A stretch of 64,000 nucleotides of DNA from Cyanomargarita calcarea GSE-NOS-MK-12-04C (GCA_019359595.1 JAHHGZ010000018.1:62001-126000), one strand, 5' to 3'. Shown: positions 35,281 to 44,489, counted from the first letter of the stretch. A program made the numbers and translations. Notes: generated by a model from the letters alone, not told the origin.

Positions 35281-35889
35281 TTATGATTCAGACTTCAAGC
35301 GGATGGCTAGTTCCGTAAACAAAGCTGAAAGAGTGAAACGGTCGGTTTTTTCATGATGAAGTTCCCGAGCTTCCCGTTGCAGTAAAGCTAGAATTTCCTC
35401 ATATTTTTGTCGAATATCATCCTGCAAACCTTTAGATTGATTGAGGATATGCTCACGAAGTTCTCTTTGACTAAGAGTAGTTTGTTCGTCAAATTGTGTT
35501 AGCTTTTTATCGAGACATTTTGTCAGATTCCTGTGTTCTTCTGCTAATTCTTTGACTAATTCGTCACGCTCTGCTTCTTCTTTTTTCAGCCGTTCAGTTA
35601 AAGAATCAACCTCTTTCTTGATGTATAATTCTAAAGAATCTAGGCGTTTTCTGGTCTCATCCCGCAAATTCGCAGAATCTTTAACCAAACGTTCTTCTAA
35701 TCGAGCAAACCTTTTTTCGACATCCCGCATCTGGTTGCCGAAAAGAATATCTCTAACCTTATCTAAACTATTATTTTCTCTAATATCTTGATTGCCGAAT
35801 TGATACTTGTTCACATCTTGAATTGACCCTGCTGGCGCTGGTTCTATCGCATTATAAACATTATTGACGTGTTCTTCTGGCAGACTCAT
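35281..35889 (-). CDS. coiled-coil protein, first gene of GTPase operon
   Basis: After a disordered ~40-residue N-terminus the protein is a long charged coiled coil (KRFARLEERLVKDSANLRDE, then TERLKKEEAERDELVKEL, REARELHHEKTDRFT), ending in a small globular tail (LSALFTELAIRLKSES). GAGG precedes ATG 35889. No enzyme motif or membrane segment is seen. Position at the head of the operon suggests a structural or adaptor role next to the GTPase and the OmpA protein, which is inference. Confidence 0.75.
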   Translation of the reverse strand: MSLPEEHVNNVYNAIEPAPAGSIQDVNKYQFGNQDIRENNSLDKVRDILFGNQMRDVEKRFARLEERLVKDSANLRDETRKRLDSLELYIKKEVDSLTERLKKEEAERDELVKELAEEHRNLTKCLDKKLTQFDEQTTLSQRELREHILNQSKGLQDDIRQKYEEILALLQREARELHHEKTDRFTLSALFTELAIRLKSES

Positions 35890-36187
35890 ATCTTTAATCC
35901 TCTGTGGGACTATAGTTAATTCACTCTTCGTTGTTTTATCACATTTAGGAAAGGTCCTAAGTATTCCTCTACACTTTGAATTGATACATTATCTAGTAAC
36001 ATAGCACTTATAAACAAATGCTGAAAAAACATCCTCCCTAAGGCTGAATAATTTATTAAAAATACAAGTATTCTAACCATTACCGATTGTTATAACGTTG
36101 CGTTTTGTGTAACAAATATTTCCTACTGCCTACCGCTTCGTCCTATTTTCATCCCAGGAGATAAGTGAAACTTATCCCCAGCGAGGA

Positions 36188-37525
36188 CTAGAGTAGAAAG
36201 CGAACCAAGACGTAGAATGCTGAGGTTACAAGTTGCAGCAGCATAACCGGGATGCCGTAGTGCAGAAAAGTTTTAAAGGAAATACGACGTCCGTGCTGTT
36301 CAGAAACTCCTGCTGCGACAATGTTGGATGATGCTCCTACAAGGGTACCGTTTCCACCCAAAGTAGCACCGAACATCATAGCGTAAAATAGGGGTAAAAC
36401 CGATGGGGGAAACTGCCCACTAAAGTCCGGGGACAAAACTTCCGCTGGTGCTAAACCGACATTGACAACGTACTGTTTGAGTAACGGTACCATTGCCACT
36501 ACTAAAGGAATATTGGGAACAACGCTGGATAATATCCCCACAAAAAACAGCAAAACTAGCGAACCCAAGAAAACATTTGTACCCAAGAGTACTGTTAATA
36601 CTCCAGATAAATTATTAATTACTCCTGTTTTCTCCAACCCGCCAATCAGTACAAAGATACTCATAAAAAATATCAATGTACTCCAATCAACATCTCGCAA
36701 GATATTATTTACGGTGTCAATTTTACTGTGATGAGATAACAACATGGCTAAAGCTGCTCCTAACAAAGCGACTGCAGCAGGTGAAATCGGAACTGGTAGT
36801 GATTCTCCAACGACAAAAAATAGCAAGACAAAAGCGACTAGAATAGCTCCTACACTTAAAACTTGCGGATGATTGATTGTGGGGTGTGGTAATTCTTCTA
36901 GAGTTTTTAATTTTGTGTTCCAAATTTTGCGGAATAAAAATGGTAGAGTAGCCGTGACTGTAATGACTGCGATCGCTCCCCCTAAACTCAAGCGCCATAA
37001 GTAATCGGTAAAACTAAGATTGATCGCATCACCAACAATATAAGTGGCAGGATCGCCAACTATTGTCAGCAGTCCGGCGCTATTAGCAACAAATACCATT
37101 AAAATCAGTAAAGGTACAAAATTAATACCTAATTCTTGTGCCATTGGTGGAATCAAAGGTGCCAATAACATAACTGTTGTTGCATTAGGTAAAACGGCAC
37201 AAATTGGGGTGGTAATGGCGACAATACCGAGTAATAGAAGTTTTCCTTCTCCTTTTGCTAATATCACCATTTGCGTAGCTAAGTAGTCAAATATCTTAGT
37301 CGGTTCAAATGCCCGTACCAGTATCATGACTCCAAAAAATAGAGCCAAGGTACCATGACTTTTACTGATATATCCCACAGCTTCTTGTAAAGTCATGATA
37401 TTGGTAAACACTAGTAACAATGCCCCTAAAAGGGTAGCAATTGTGAGATGAACCCACTCTGTCATAATTAACAATATGACAATTGCAAATGTTCCCACGC
37501 TGACTATTGCTTGCCAGTTTTCCAT
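36188..37525 (-). CDS. ArsB/NhaD-superfamily ion or anion permease
   Basis: The protein has about 11-12 membrane segments with the hallmark PNATTVMLLAPLIPPMAQELG in one half and NIPLVVAMVPLLKQ near the other, plus GDPATYIVGDAI and GGNGTLVGASSNIVAAGVSEQHG. These fit the ion-transporter superfamily that includes arsenite permeases, NhaD and the CitMHS/SLC13 group. The substrate is undetermined. ATG 37525 (MENWQAIVSVGT) has GGGGG just upstream and gives the first membrane helix; the longer ORF to 37609 would add 28 atypical residues. It is monocistronic, located after the ABC operon terminator. Confidence 0.8.
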   Translation of the reverse strand: MENWQAIVSVGTFAIVILLIMTEWVHLTIATLLGALLLVFTNIMTLQEAVGYISKSHGTLALFFGVMILVRAFEPTKIFDYLATQMVILAKGEGKLLLLGIVAITTPICAVLPNATTVMLLAPLIPPMAQELGINFVPLLILMVFVANSAGLLTIVGDPATYIVGDAINLSFTDYLWRLSLGGAIAVITVTATLPFLFRKIWNTKLKTLEELPHPTINHPQVLSVGAILVAFVLLFFVVGESLPVPISPAAVALLGAALAMLLSHHSKIDTVNNILRDVDWSTLIFFMSIFVLIGGLEKTGVINNLSGVLTVLLGTNVFLGSLVLLFFVGILSSVVPNIPLVVAMVPLLKQYVVNVGLAPAEVLSPDFSGQFPPSVLPLFYAMMFGATLGGNGTLVGASSNIVAAGVSEQHGRRISFKTFLHYGIPVMLLQLVTSAFYVLVRFLL

Positions 37526-37570
37526 ACAGCCCCCTAAAATAATTAAATATTGTTGTTGCATATTACCGAA

Positions 37571-37600
37571 AAAAAACCACCTACGGATAGATGGTTTTTT
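37571..37600 (-). terminator. terminator of the ABC transporter operon
   Basis: ACCATCTA pairs with TAGGTGGT around a TCCG loop and is flanked by A and T runs, just after the ATPase gene on the minus strand. Confidence 0.75.
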
Positions 37601-37619
37601 AAAAATCATTTAAAAATTC

Positions 37620-38456
37620 TTAGTCATCTTGGGTAAAATACCGATCCAGGAAATTCAAAGCGTGGTTGCGGAGTTCATAATAATCTTTGGAGTTACGCAT
37701 TGCAGTTCTGTCTCTGGGATGAGAAAAAGGCACATCCAGAATTTCGCCAATTTTCGCAGCTGGACCGTTGGTCATTAATACAATGCGATCGCTCATATAA
37801 ATGGCTTCATCAACATCATGAGTAATCATCATCACGGCTTGCCGATTATTTTCCCAAATATCCAACACCTGCCGCTGTAATTTACCACGAGTTAGTGCAT
37901 CCAATGCTCCAAAAGGTTCATCCATCAGCAGCATTTTCGGACGAATCGCCAAAGCTCTCGCAATACCCACCCGCTGTTTCATCCCCCCAGAAATTTCATC
38001 CGGATATTTATCAGCAGCAGCATTTAAATTGACCATTGCAATATGTTCATTAACAATGCTGATTTTTTCTGCACGGGAAGCATTTTTTAGGACTTCATCC
38101 ACAGCCAATCTGATATTTTCCCGGACTGTTAACCAGGGTAGCAGCGAATATTGTTGGAAAACCATCATCCTTTCGGCACCCGGTTTGCGAATTTCTTTAC
38201 CATCAAGTCTTACGGAACCACCAGAGGCTTTTTCTAAACCCGCTACTATCTTCAGTAGAGTTGATTTACCGCAGCCAGAATGCCCAATTACGCAAATAAA
38301 TTCGTTCTCACCAATGCTGAGATTTACATTATCTAAAATAACAGAACTACTTCCATCAGTTTTGGGATAAGATTTGACTAAATTTTCAATTTCTAAAAAT
38401 CCGGTCTGGCTAAGGTTCCCCATATGAGGATTACTTTCAAAAGATGTAGATTTCAC
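37620..38456 (-). CDS. ABC transporter ATPase, NrtD/CmpD/SsuB class
   Basis: The 278-residue ATPase energises the adjacent permease. Walker A is GHSGCGKSTLLKIV, the Q loop lies in VFQQYSLLPWLTV, the ABC signature is ISGGMKQRVGIARALA, Walker B is LLMDEPFGALDA, and the switch His is in MMITHDVDEAIY. The fold and the LPWLTVRENI stretch are those of the nitrate, bicarbonate and sulfonate importers. It starts with GTG 38456, preceded by TATAGGAGT 8 bases upstream. It lies last in the cluster after the permease and the binding protein, with a 234-base repeat-bearing gap between it and the latter. Confidence 0.9.
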   Translation of the reverse strand: MKSTSFESNPHMGNLSQTGFLEIENLVKSYPKTDGSSSVILDNVNLSIGENEFICVIGHSGCGKSTLLKIVAGLEKASGGSVRLDGKEIRKPGAERMMVFQQYSLLPWLTVRENIRLAVDEVLKNASRAEKISIVNEHIAMVNLNAAADKYPDEISGGMKQRVGIARALAIRPKMLLMDEPFGALDALTRGKLQRQVLDIWENNRQAVMMITHDVDEAIYMSDRIVLMTNGPAAKIGEILDVPFSHPRDRTAMRNSKDYYELRNHALNFLDRYFTQDD

Positions 38457-38612
38457 GATTAAATACTCCTATAGTTTAAGTTAATATTCCTAACTCTACC
38501 CGCATCTTAGTAGCTAAAAATTTCTCTTCAACATCTTGCCTCAGCGTACTTTGTCTTGAAAAGCTCCCCTGAAACTTTCCACTGCGTCTATGTAGTTAAA
38601 TAAATTATTTTT

Positions 38613-38651
38613 TTAAACCGCAAAGACACAGAGGGCACAGAGAAATAAAAG
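38613..38651. repeat. AACCGCAAAGACACAGAGGG intergenic repeat
   Basis: This is a very common intergenic repeat of the ACCGCA..GACACAGAG type with A-rich end. It lies between binding-protein and ATPase genes. Confidence 0.6.
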
Positions 38652-38690
38652 ATATTGATGAGTCACCAAAAGACGTGCTAATCCTAATTC

Positions 38691-40112
38691 CTAACTGTTT
38701 AAGAAAAAGCGAGTGGGAGCGTTAGCCCGGATTTCAAAACTATTCAAATAGCCGACTGGATCGCTGGGATCAAAGCCCTTTTTGTCGATGAATACTTCGG
38801 GGGGTTCGACTTTATAATCATCTTTAGGAGATTCGATGCCCATTTCAGCAGCAATATCTCGATAAAGGTCTGTCCTCCAGCCTTGTTCGGCCAACTTTTC
38901 GGCATTTTTGGGAAATTCCTTGATTTGTCCCCAACGTGCAGCTTGAGTCATCAACCAAATACTTCTAGACCGCCACATAAATGTAGAATGCTCATTTGGT
39001 TCTTGGGGAACGTTATCAGGAATATCATAAAATATTGTGGTGTCGGCAGCTTTGATTGTCCGGTCTTTGCCATCAAATCCACCATAATTAAATTCACCCA
39101 CAATACCAGGACGGGTAAATTTATCAATTGCTCCTGTCTTTGGTTTAGCACCAGTAAAAGAACGGTCTGTAATTAATTTGGCAACTTCTTCGCTATTGGA
39201 CGGTTTGCCACAATACTGACAAGCTTCTATCATTGCCTTAACCAGAGAACGATAAGTTTTGGGATATTTGTCGATGAATGATTCCATCACTCCCAACAAT
39301 CTATCTGGGTGTCCTTGCCAAACTTCCTTACCTTGAGCGAAGGTAAAACCGACACCTAAGTTACCCGTAATTGCCCTTGTGTTCCACGGTTCTGCGACCA
39401 TGTAAGCCTGCATTGCCCCAATCCGCATATTTGTGACCATCTGGGGTGGAGGAACGATAATCACTCTAAACTCTGTGAGCGGATTGACACCAGCAGCAGC
39501 AGATACGTAGCGGACAAAGTATTCGTAAATCGCAGAACTCAGCACCACTGCCCAAACTTTCCGTTCTGGGGGTTGGTTGTTAAAGTATGCTCGAAATTGC
39601 TTGCCAAATGCTTCTAGGTCGCCGTTGTACTCATACCACGGACGCAGCCCAAAATCCCACATGGCTTTGTTCATCGTCATGGCGTTCCCGTGACGGTGAA
39701 TGGTCATTGCTGCACACAAGGGAGCGTGACGTGCCCCTTCTGCACCAATTCTGGCATTAGTAACCGCACCAGATACAACGGGTGAAGCATCAAGACGACC
39801 AAAAATCAACCCATCACGAGAAGTTGCCCAACTCGCTTCCCGGTTGAGTTTGACGTTTAAACCATATTTGCGGAATAACCCTTTTTCCCAGGCGATCGCA
39901 AAGGGAGCGCAGTCATTAACAGGAACATATCCAACAGTGATATCGGGTTTTTCCAAGTCTTGGGATCTGACTACGGGTTTCACAGCTTTTGCTTCTTCTG
40001 TCAGTCCTTTAGCACCTGTGTTACCAGAAATGGCACAGGATGACAGCCCTATTCCTGCTGCCGTTGCTCCCACTCCTACAAGAAAATCTCGTCGATTCCA
40101 ATGATTATTCAT
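38691..40112 (-). CDS. NrtA/CmpA-class Tat-exported lipoprotein, ABC binding protein
   Basis: The signal is WNRRDFLVGVGATAAGIGLSSC: a twin-arginine-like RRDFL followed by a hydrophobic core and a lipobox ending in Cys. The mature ~445 residues match the NrtA/CmpA family (VGYVPVNDCAPFAIAWEKGL, VIIVPPPQMVTNMRIGAMQAY, VAEPWNTRAI, ITDRSF). These bind nitrate, bicarbonate or cyanate. I could not assign the ligand, because the local ligand-loop sequence (SPVVSGAVTNARIG) differs from both classic types. It lies between permease and ATPase genes. No Shine-Dalgarno is evident. No nitrate- or carbon-assimilation enzyme is encoded next to the transporter. Confidence 0.85.
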   Translation of the reverse strand: MNNHWNRRDFLVGVGATAAGIGLSSCAISGNTGAKGLTEEAKAVKPVVRSQDLEKPDITVGYVPVNDCAPFAIAWEKGLFRKYGLNVKLNREASWATSRDGLIFGRLDASPVVSGAVTNARIGAEGARHAPLCAAMTIHRHGNAMTMNKAMWDFGLRPWYEYNGDLEAFGKQFRAYFNNQPPERKVWAVVLSSAIYEYFVRYVSAAAGVNPLTEFRVIIVPPPQMVTNMRIGAMQAYMVAEPWNTRAITGNLGVGFTFAQGKEVWQGHPDRLLGVMESFIDKYPKTYRSLVKAMIEACQYCGKPSNSEEVAKLITDRSFTGAKPKTGAIDKFTRPGIVGEFNYGGFDGKDRTIKAADTTIFYDIPDNVPQEPNEHSTFMWRSRSIWLMTQAARWGQIKEFPKNAEKLAEQGWRTDLYRDIAAEMGIESPKDDYKVEPPEVFIDKKGFDPSDPVGYLNSFEIRANAPTRFFLNS

Positions 40113-40261
40113 CGTTAATTGTTAATTGTTGGTCGTTAATTGTTAGTTGTTGGTTGTACCCGGAGGGAAGCCGCAATAAACACGAAGTGGCTTCCGTAGG
40201 TAACGTCTATAGTTGTTGATTTTTACCAATAACCACTATCCAATAACCACTATCCAATAAC
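40113..40261. repeat. STRR block (GTTAATT / CCACTAT units)
   Basis: This block has repeated GTTAATTGTTAATTGTTGGT-like and AACCACTATCCAATA heptameric units with a palindromic GGAAGCC..GGCTTCC between them. It separates the permease and binding-protein genes. Confidence 0.7.
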
Positions 40262-40267
40262 AAATAA

Positions 40268-41119
40268 TTAATTAGAAATTGTTGGACGATGAGTTACTAA
40301 TTCTTGAACTTTGCCCACAGCGAAATCAAGAATTAGTCCAGTTACGCCAATAACCAACACGGCTAGAAATACAGAACTCAGATTTAAACGGCTCCATTCA
40401 TCCCAGACAAAAAACCCGATACCAATACCACCTGTGAGCATTTCCACCGCAACTATTACCAGCCAAGCGATACCTAAACTAATTCGCAACCCTGTAAAAA
40501 TATACGGCACAGTCGCAGGCAATATAATTTTCGTAATCCGTCGCCAACGGGGCATTTCTAACACTCTCGCCACATCTAGATAATCTTTGGGAACGCTAGA
40601 AACTCCCAGAGCAGTGTTAATAATTGTCGGCCACAAAGAGGTGATAAAGATAACAAAAATCGCTGAAGGGTCTGCCAAATTGAAAATAGCTAAGGCAATC
40701 GGCAACCAAGCTAGAGGTGATACCGGCTTAAATATCTGAATTATGGGATTGAGTGCTAACATTGCTGGTCTGGACATCCCAATCAGAAAGCCTAGAGGGA
40801 TCGCAACTATTGCACCAATTCCAAAACCAATTAATACCCGTCGCAGACTTGCTAGCAACAACCAACCAATTCCTAAATTTCCCGGTCCTCGTTGATAAAA
40901 TGGGTGTAAAATGTAGTCCAAATTAGCAACGAACGCTTCCGGCGGAGTTGGCATCAATTCGTGGTTGATCAGAGCTATAACCCACCACAACAGAATAATT
41001 CCTAAAAACCCAAGGGCTGGTAATATTACCACATCCCTAAACATCACAGGTTTTGCCTTTTCCCAGGCTGCTTGACTAGCAACCGCAACGATAGCAGCTA
41101 CGTTTAGTTGAAATACCAT
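40268..41119 (-). CDS. ABC transporter permease, NrtB/CmpB/SsuC class
   Basis: This permease has six or so membrane helices and the EAA-type loop VLEMPRWRRITKIILPATVPYIFTG contacting the ATPase (in two blocks at about 200-225). A helix-rich front follows MVFQLNVAAIVAVASQ. It is the first gene of the permease, binding protein, ATPase operon. ATG 41119 is preceded by GTTGAGGTTGTC (GAGG 8 bases upstream) and is better supported than the TTG at 41152. Substrate specificity follows the binding protein and is unresolved. Confidence 0.88.
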   Translation of the reverse strand: MVFQLNVAAIVAVASQAAWEKAKPVMFRDVVILPALGFLGIILLWWVIALINHELMPTPPEAFVANLDYILHPFYQRGPGNLGIGWLLLASLRRVLIGFGIGAIVAIPLGFLIGMSRPAMLALNPIIQIFKPVSPLAWLPIALAIFNLADPSAIFVIFITSLWPTIINTALGVSSVPKDYLDVARVLEMPRWRRITKIILPATVPYIFTGLRISLGIAWLVIVAVEMLTGGIGIGFFVWDEWSRLNLSSVFLAVLVIGVTGLILDFAVGKVQELVTHRPTISN

Positions 41120-41654
41120 TGACAACCTCAACAGAGTTACGCACAGGTACAATCAATCTGAGCAGTACCAGCTTTGGACACTGATGAGATCGGAACATTA
41201 ATAATAATGCCGACTTTCAACAGTCTCCTCTCAATGCCTGCGAAGTTAGCTGACGGGCTAGGGCTGAGAGATGCCCTTCTCTAATATTCAGGAAATAGAT
41301 GATATGAGTTTATAATTTTCGACTCATAACTCCCAAACCTGTGATACTGTGAGATTCGCCCCAATTTATGGTTCCTCCGCTCCAGCGATTGCTGAACCCG
41401 CTGGATTAGGCTGACTTACTTTAAATTTATATAACATAGTTGTAAAATTTTTGCCCAGTAAAAACATCTATCTTAAGATTAGTATTTTTTATTGCTCAAG
41501 TTCCCTTCAGTAAATATTTTTACATCACGAATATTTATGCTAAAATTTACTTCTTTATGTGCTTGCGATATTGGTATTTTTTTGATATAAGTCGCTAAAA
41601 TAAATTTATTAAGACTATAAAGAAATTTTTTTACCACTCGCCCACTTTGACATA
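41120..41654. other. divergent promoter region, AT-rich
   Basis: No gene is seen. It must hold promoters for the ABC operon (minus) and the histidine kinase (plus). A GTAC...GTAC pair at about 41147-41170 is not spaced as an NtcA site (GTA-N8-TAC), and no such site was found. Confidence 0.4.
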
Positions 41655-42851
41655 ATGGATTTTAGTATATTGCTGGCCGACAAAACTGAATCAATTGTAG
41701 AGAAATGGGTTGTAGCAGTTCGTAAAGATAGGCAGATTGAAAGTGCCGACGAGCTATCCTATACAGCAATTCGAGATCATATTCCTGATGTTCTGAAAGC
41801 GATGGTGACGGTGCTTTCTAAAACTCAGGGTAGTGAGATTGAATCAATAGTTAATTTCAGCTGGCAGCATGGTGTTATCCGTGCAGAGCAAGGCTTTGAC
41901 CCAACAGAAATAGCCCGAGAATATCGACTTTTAAGAATGGCAATATTTGATACTTTAGAAGAGGATTTACTGGGTGGTACAGCAAGTGAGATAATTCGTT
42001 CAATGCGTTTAATTGACACTGTGATAGATGAAGCGATCGCTCAGTGTTTTAATAGTTATGTTGAGGAGCGATTGCGGGAGTTACAGCAGTTGTATTCTTC
42101 ACTGATGCTGAATAATGAGGAATTGACTCGCTTAATTCGCAGCAATCAAGATAATCTTTCTCACCTGGCACACGAACTCAAAAGTCCTCTGACTTCGATT
42201 ATTGGTTATTCAGATTTATTTTTACGCCAAGAACAGAAAAAGACTGAAGTTAAGGACAATAAAGGAGATTTAGGACACATTGAGCGGGTGTTACACAATG
42301 GCAGGCACTTGCTACGTCTGATCAATAATATGCTAGAAATCTCGCATTATGAAGCGGGGACGATGAAATTCCACTTAGCAGCAAGCAATGTCAGCGAAAT
42401 AATTGATAATGTGCGGGATATGTTGCAGTATGCAGCTAGTGCTAAAAATTTACAAATAATCGTTGATTGCGAACTAGCTTCCAAAGAAATTATTACGGAC
42501 TCGTTGTTATTACAGCAAATTGTAACGAATCTTGTCAGCAATGCGATTCGTTACACAGAAGCGGGGACTATTAAAATAACTGCTCGTGTCTTAGATGATA
42601 AGAAGTGGACAATAACAGTATCTGACAGCGGAGTTGGTATTGCTCCTTCAGACCAAAAACGGATCTTTGAACCCTACTTTCGGGCTGGTGCTGGTGATAA
42701 ACCTTATGTTCCTGATAGTACTGGGTTAGGTTTGGCGATCGTCTCACGGCTGGTTAATTTGTTGCAAGGTGAAATTGGGCTAGTCTCGTCCGTGGGAATT
42801 GGTTCTAGTTTCACTGTGACTTTGCCATTAACCATCAACAAATCCTCCTAA
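41655..42851 (+). CDS. histidine kinase with RsbRD-like N-terminus
   Basis: Residues ~10-140 form the helical RsbRD-type sensory domain (KWVVAVRKDRQIESADELSY ... GFDPTEIAREYRLLRMAIF). It is followed by a coiled coil and a HisKA domain with phosphoacceptor His in HLAHELKSPLTSIIGYSD, then HATPase boxes NLVSNAIRYTEAGT, VSDSGVGIAPSDQ and GLGLAIVSRLV. There is no membrane segment. The 398-residue length is standard. Its 3' end overlaps the convergent rnc gene by 4 bases. The signal and response regulator are unknown. Confidence 0.88.
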   Translation: MDFSILLADKTESIVEKWVVAVRKDRQIESADELSYTAIRDHIPDVLKAMVTVLSKTQGSEIESIVNFSWQHGVIRAEQGFDPTEIAREYRLLRMAIFDTLEEDLLGGTASEIIRSMRLIDTVIDEAIAQCFNSYVEERLRELQQLYSSLMLNNEELTRLIRSNQDNLSHLAHELKSPLTSIIGYSDLFLRQEQKKTEVKDNKGDLGHIERVLHNGRHLLRLINNMLEISHYEAGTMKFHLAASNVSEIIDNVRDMLQYAASAKNLQIIVDCELASKEIITDSLLLQQIVTNLVSNAIRYTEAGTIKITARVLDDKKWTITVSDSGVGIAPSDQKRIFEPYFRAGAGDKPYVPDSTGLGLAIVSRLVNLLQGEIGLVSSVGIGSSFTVTLPLTINKSS

Positions 42852-43519
42852 AATTTCAACTTAGCTAAAGCATCTTCTGCAGCAGCTTTCTCTGCTTCTT
42901 TTTTACTGCGTCCCGAACCTTGTCCATAAACTTTTTCACTGACAAATACTTTCGCAATGAACTCTGGAGTATGAGGTGAACCGCTAGCTTGCAGTGTTAC
43001 ATATTTTGGTGGAGTATGAGAAATATTCCGTTGTACCCATTCTTGGAAGCGATTTTTTGAATCTACGCTAGAACGAGATACAACAACATTTTCTGGTACA
43101 GAATCAAATAGCGGTTCGACAACAGCCCGAACTGCTTCAATATTTGAATTATTATCTAAATAATAAGCAGCGATCGCAGCTTCAAAGGTGCTGCTGAGTA
43201 AATTGGGATTGGTGAAACCTCCCTCTCTAATGGCACCTTTACCTAAACGCATCCTCAAGTCTAACCCTACCTGAATAGCGAACTTTGCTAGTTGCTTTTC
43301 ATCAACTAATGCAGAACGTCGTCGAGTTAATTCATCTTCTCCTTTTTCTGGGTGCCGACGATAGAGATATTCCCCACTGAGATAGTTCAGCAAAGCATCA
43401 CCGAGAAATTCTAAACGTTCGTTATGTTCTCCTTCCCCAGGGTTTTCATGAACATAGGAACGGTGGGTTAACGCACGACGTAAAAGTTTATCATCTTGGA
43501 ATGTTAGAAGTTTGTGCAT
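42848..43519 (-). CDS. rnc: ribonuclease III
   Basis: This double-strand-specific endoribonuclease has an N-terminal RIIID domain with the signature ERLEFLGDALL (about 34-44) and a C-terminal double-stranded-RNA-binding domain (RFQEWVQRNISHTPPKYV and GRSKKEAEKAAAEDALAKL). Four acidic metal ligands are usual. Here E37, D41 and E113 are present, but the position of the third (E. coli Asp114, in ADTVEA) is Ser110 (SSTFEA). Some cyanobacterial RNase III paralogues share this form, so activity may be altered. The start ATG 43519 is natural. Confidence 0.93.
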   Translation of the reverse strand: MHKLLTFQDDKLLRRALTHRSYVHENPGEGEHNERLEFLGDALLNYLSGEYLYRRHPEKGEDELTRRRSALVDEKQLAKFAIQVGLDLRMRLGKGAIREGGFTNPNLLSSTFEAAIAAYYLDNNSNIEAVRAVVEPLFDSVPENVVVSRSSVDSKNRFQEWVQRNISHTPPKYVTLQASGSPHTPEFIAKVFVSEKVYGQGSGRSKKEAEKAAAEDALAKLKF

Positions 43520-43607
43520 TTTTAAGTTTGCTTTGATGTATTACAATAAGGTAATCTAGAAAAAAGGATTAATTAACCGCAGATGAAAGTTAGTTTTTAA
43601 CTCTTTT

Positions 43608-44153
43608 CTATAGCATCTTTCTTTTTACTGAAGCTCTAAACTCAGAACGGGCATTTTTATTAGCTATTCCTTCTTCCTTCTTCCTCCTTACTTCTTCCTT
43701 CATTTGTAATTCATCTACAAAATGAAAGTTATCATCACCAACAAGTTTAATCAGTTTAGGACTTGCACTACCACGTTGAGCAAAGATTATCACCTTTTTA
43801 CCTAAAGAATGCAAAACGCAAATCATGCCTGCAAAATCTCTGTCTCCTAACACAAGGATAATTATCTTAAGCGATGGATTACGAGCAACCACATTTAGAC
43901 AATCGGCTATCAATTGATTATCTGCGCTATTTTTTAAAGGACAGGGAACATCAACACATTTAAAACCAATAATTTCTAACTTATTTTTGGCATCAATTTG
44001 GTTTTTATGCTGTGAATTATAGTACAAATTTTTCCAAATTATACGTCCTTGAGATTTTGCAAAATCTAGTAAGTAATTGCCTTTGTCTTGAATTGTGGAG
44101 ACATTCTGAATATCACAAAAAATTGCAATTGTTGCTTTGTGTTGATTCGTCAT
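43608..44153 (-). CDS. NYN-domain (LabA-like) ribonuclease-type protein
   Basis: The NYN/PIN-like fold is visible in IAIFCDIQNVS (first Asp), NSADNQLIADCL and LVLGDRDFAGMICVLHSLGKKVIIFA, which bring together the acidic residues of the metal-binding centre. Such proteins act on RNA or in circadian and stress regulation (LabA group). The ~145-residue core is followed by a repeat-derived tail EEVRRKKEEGIANKN and then RSEFRASVKRKML, encoded by the dispersed repeat at 43612-43709. No partner gene is adjacent; rnc lies downstream in the same orientation, but an 88-base gap separates them. Confidence 0.83.
   Translation of the reverse strand: MTNQHKATIAIFCDIQNVSTIQDKGNYLLDFAKSQGRIIWKNLYYNSQHKNQIDAKNKLEIIGFKCVDVPCPLKNSADNQLIADCLNVVARNPSLKIIILVLGDRDFAGMICVLHSLGKKVIIFAQRGSASPKLIKLVGDDNFHFVDELQMKEEVRRKKEEGIANKNARSEFRASVKRKML
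43612..43709 (-). repeat. dispersed ~95-bp repeat forming the NYN gene 3' end (copy 2)
   Basis: This is the minus-strand copy of the repeat at 6911-7009. Shared blocks include ACAAATGAAGGAAGAAGTAA and CGTTCTGAGTTTAGAGCTTC. It encodes the last ~30 residues of the NYN protein. Confidence 0.85.
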
Positions 44154-44300
44154 TATATTCTGTCCAAATTTTTGTTTAGTTTTCTGGACAGCATTGGAAT
44201 ATCACGTATCTAGGAACAGAAAAGTATTATGCCTAAGACGCATCCTTAATAAGGACACCCCCTAATATAAAACTTTCTAATCATCACTTCTTTGATTCAA

Positions 44301-44489
44301 GTCTCAGTAATTATATTCCTGGTTGCCTGCTGCATCTTTGACAATCCAGCTTGCTCAACATTCACCAAAACAGCTTGCCTTAGTTGTGAATTTTTAATCA
44401 ATTCAACAGTCCACTGTTCGGTTGAATTTTCAGCAAATGGGATTGCCAAAAATATAGCAGGCAACTAGGAATATAGTTACTGAGACAAG
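44301..44489. mobile_element. MITE-like palindromic element
   Basis: The ends are imperfect inverted repeats: GTCTCAGTAATTATATTCCT plus GGTTGCCTGCT on the left, and AGCAGGCAACTAGGAATATA plus GTTACTGAGAC on the right; homology continues inward to CAATCC/GGATTG. The total is ~189 bp with an internal AATTCAAC..GTTGAATT hairpin and no coding capacity. No clear target duplication was seen. Confidence 0.65.

Noticed and set aside
41120-41654. NtcA site upstream of the NrtA-class transporter
   Set aside because: GTAC words are present, but no GTA-N8-TAC spacing was found.
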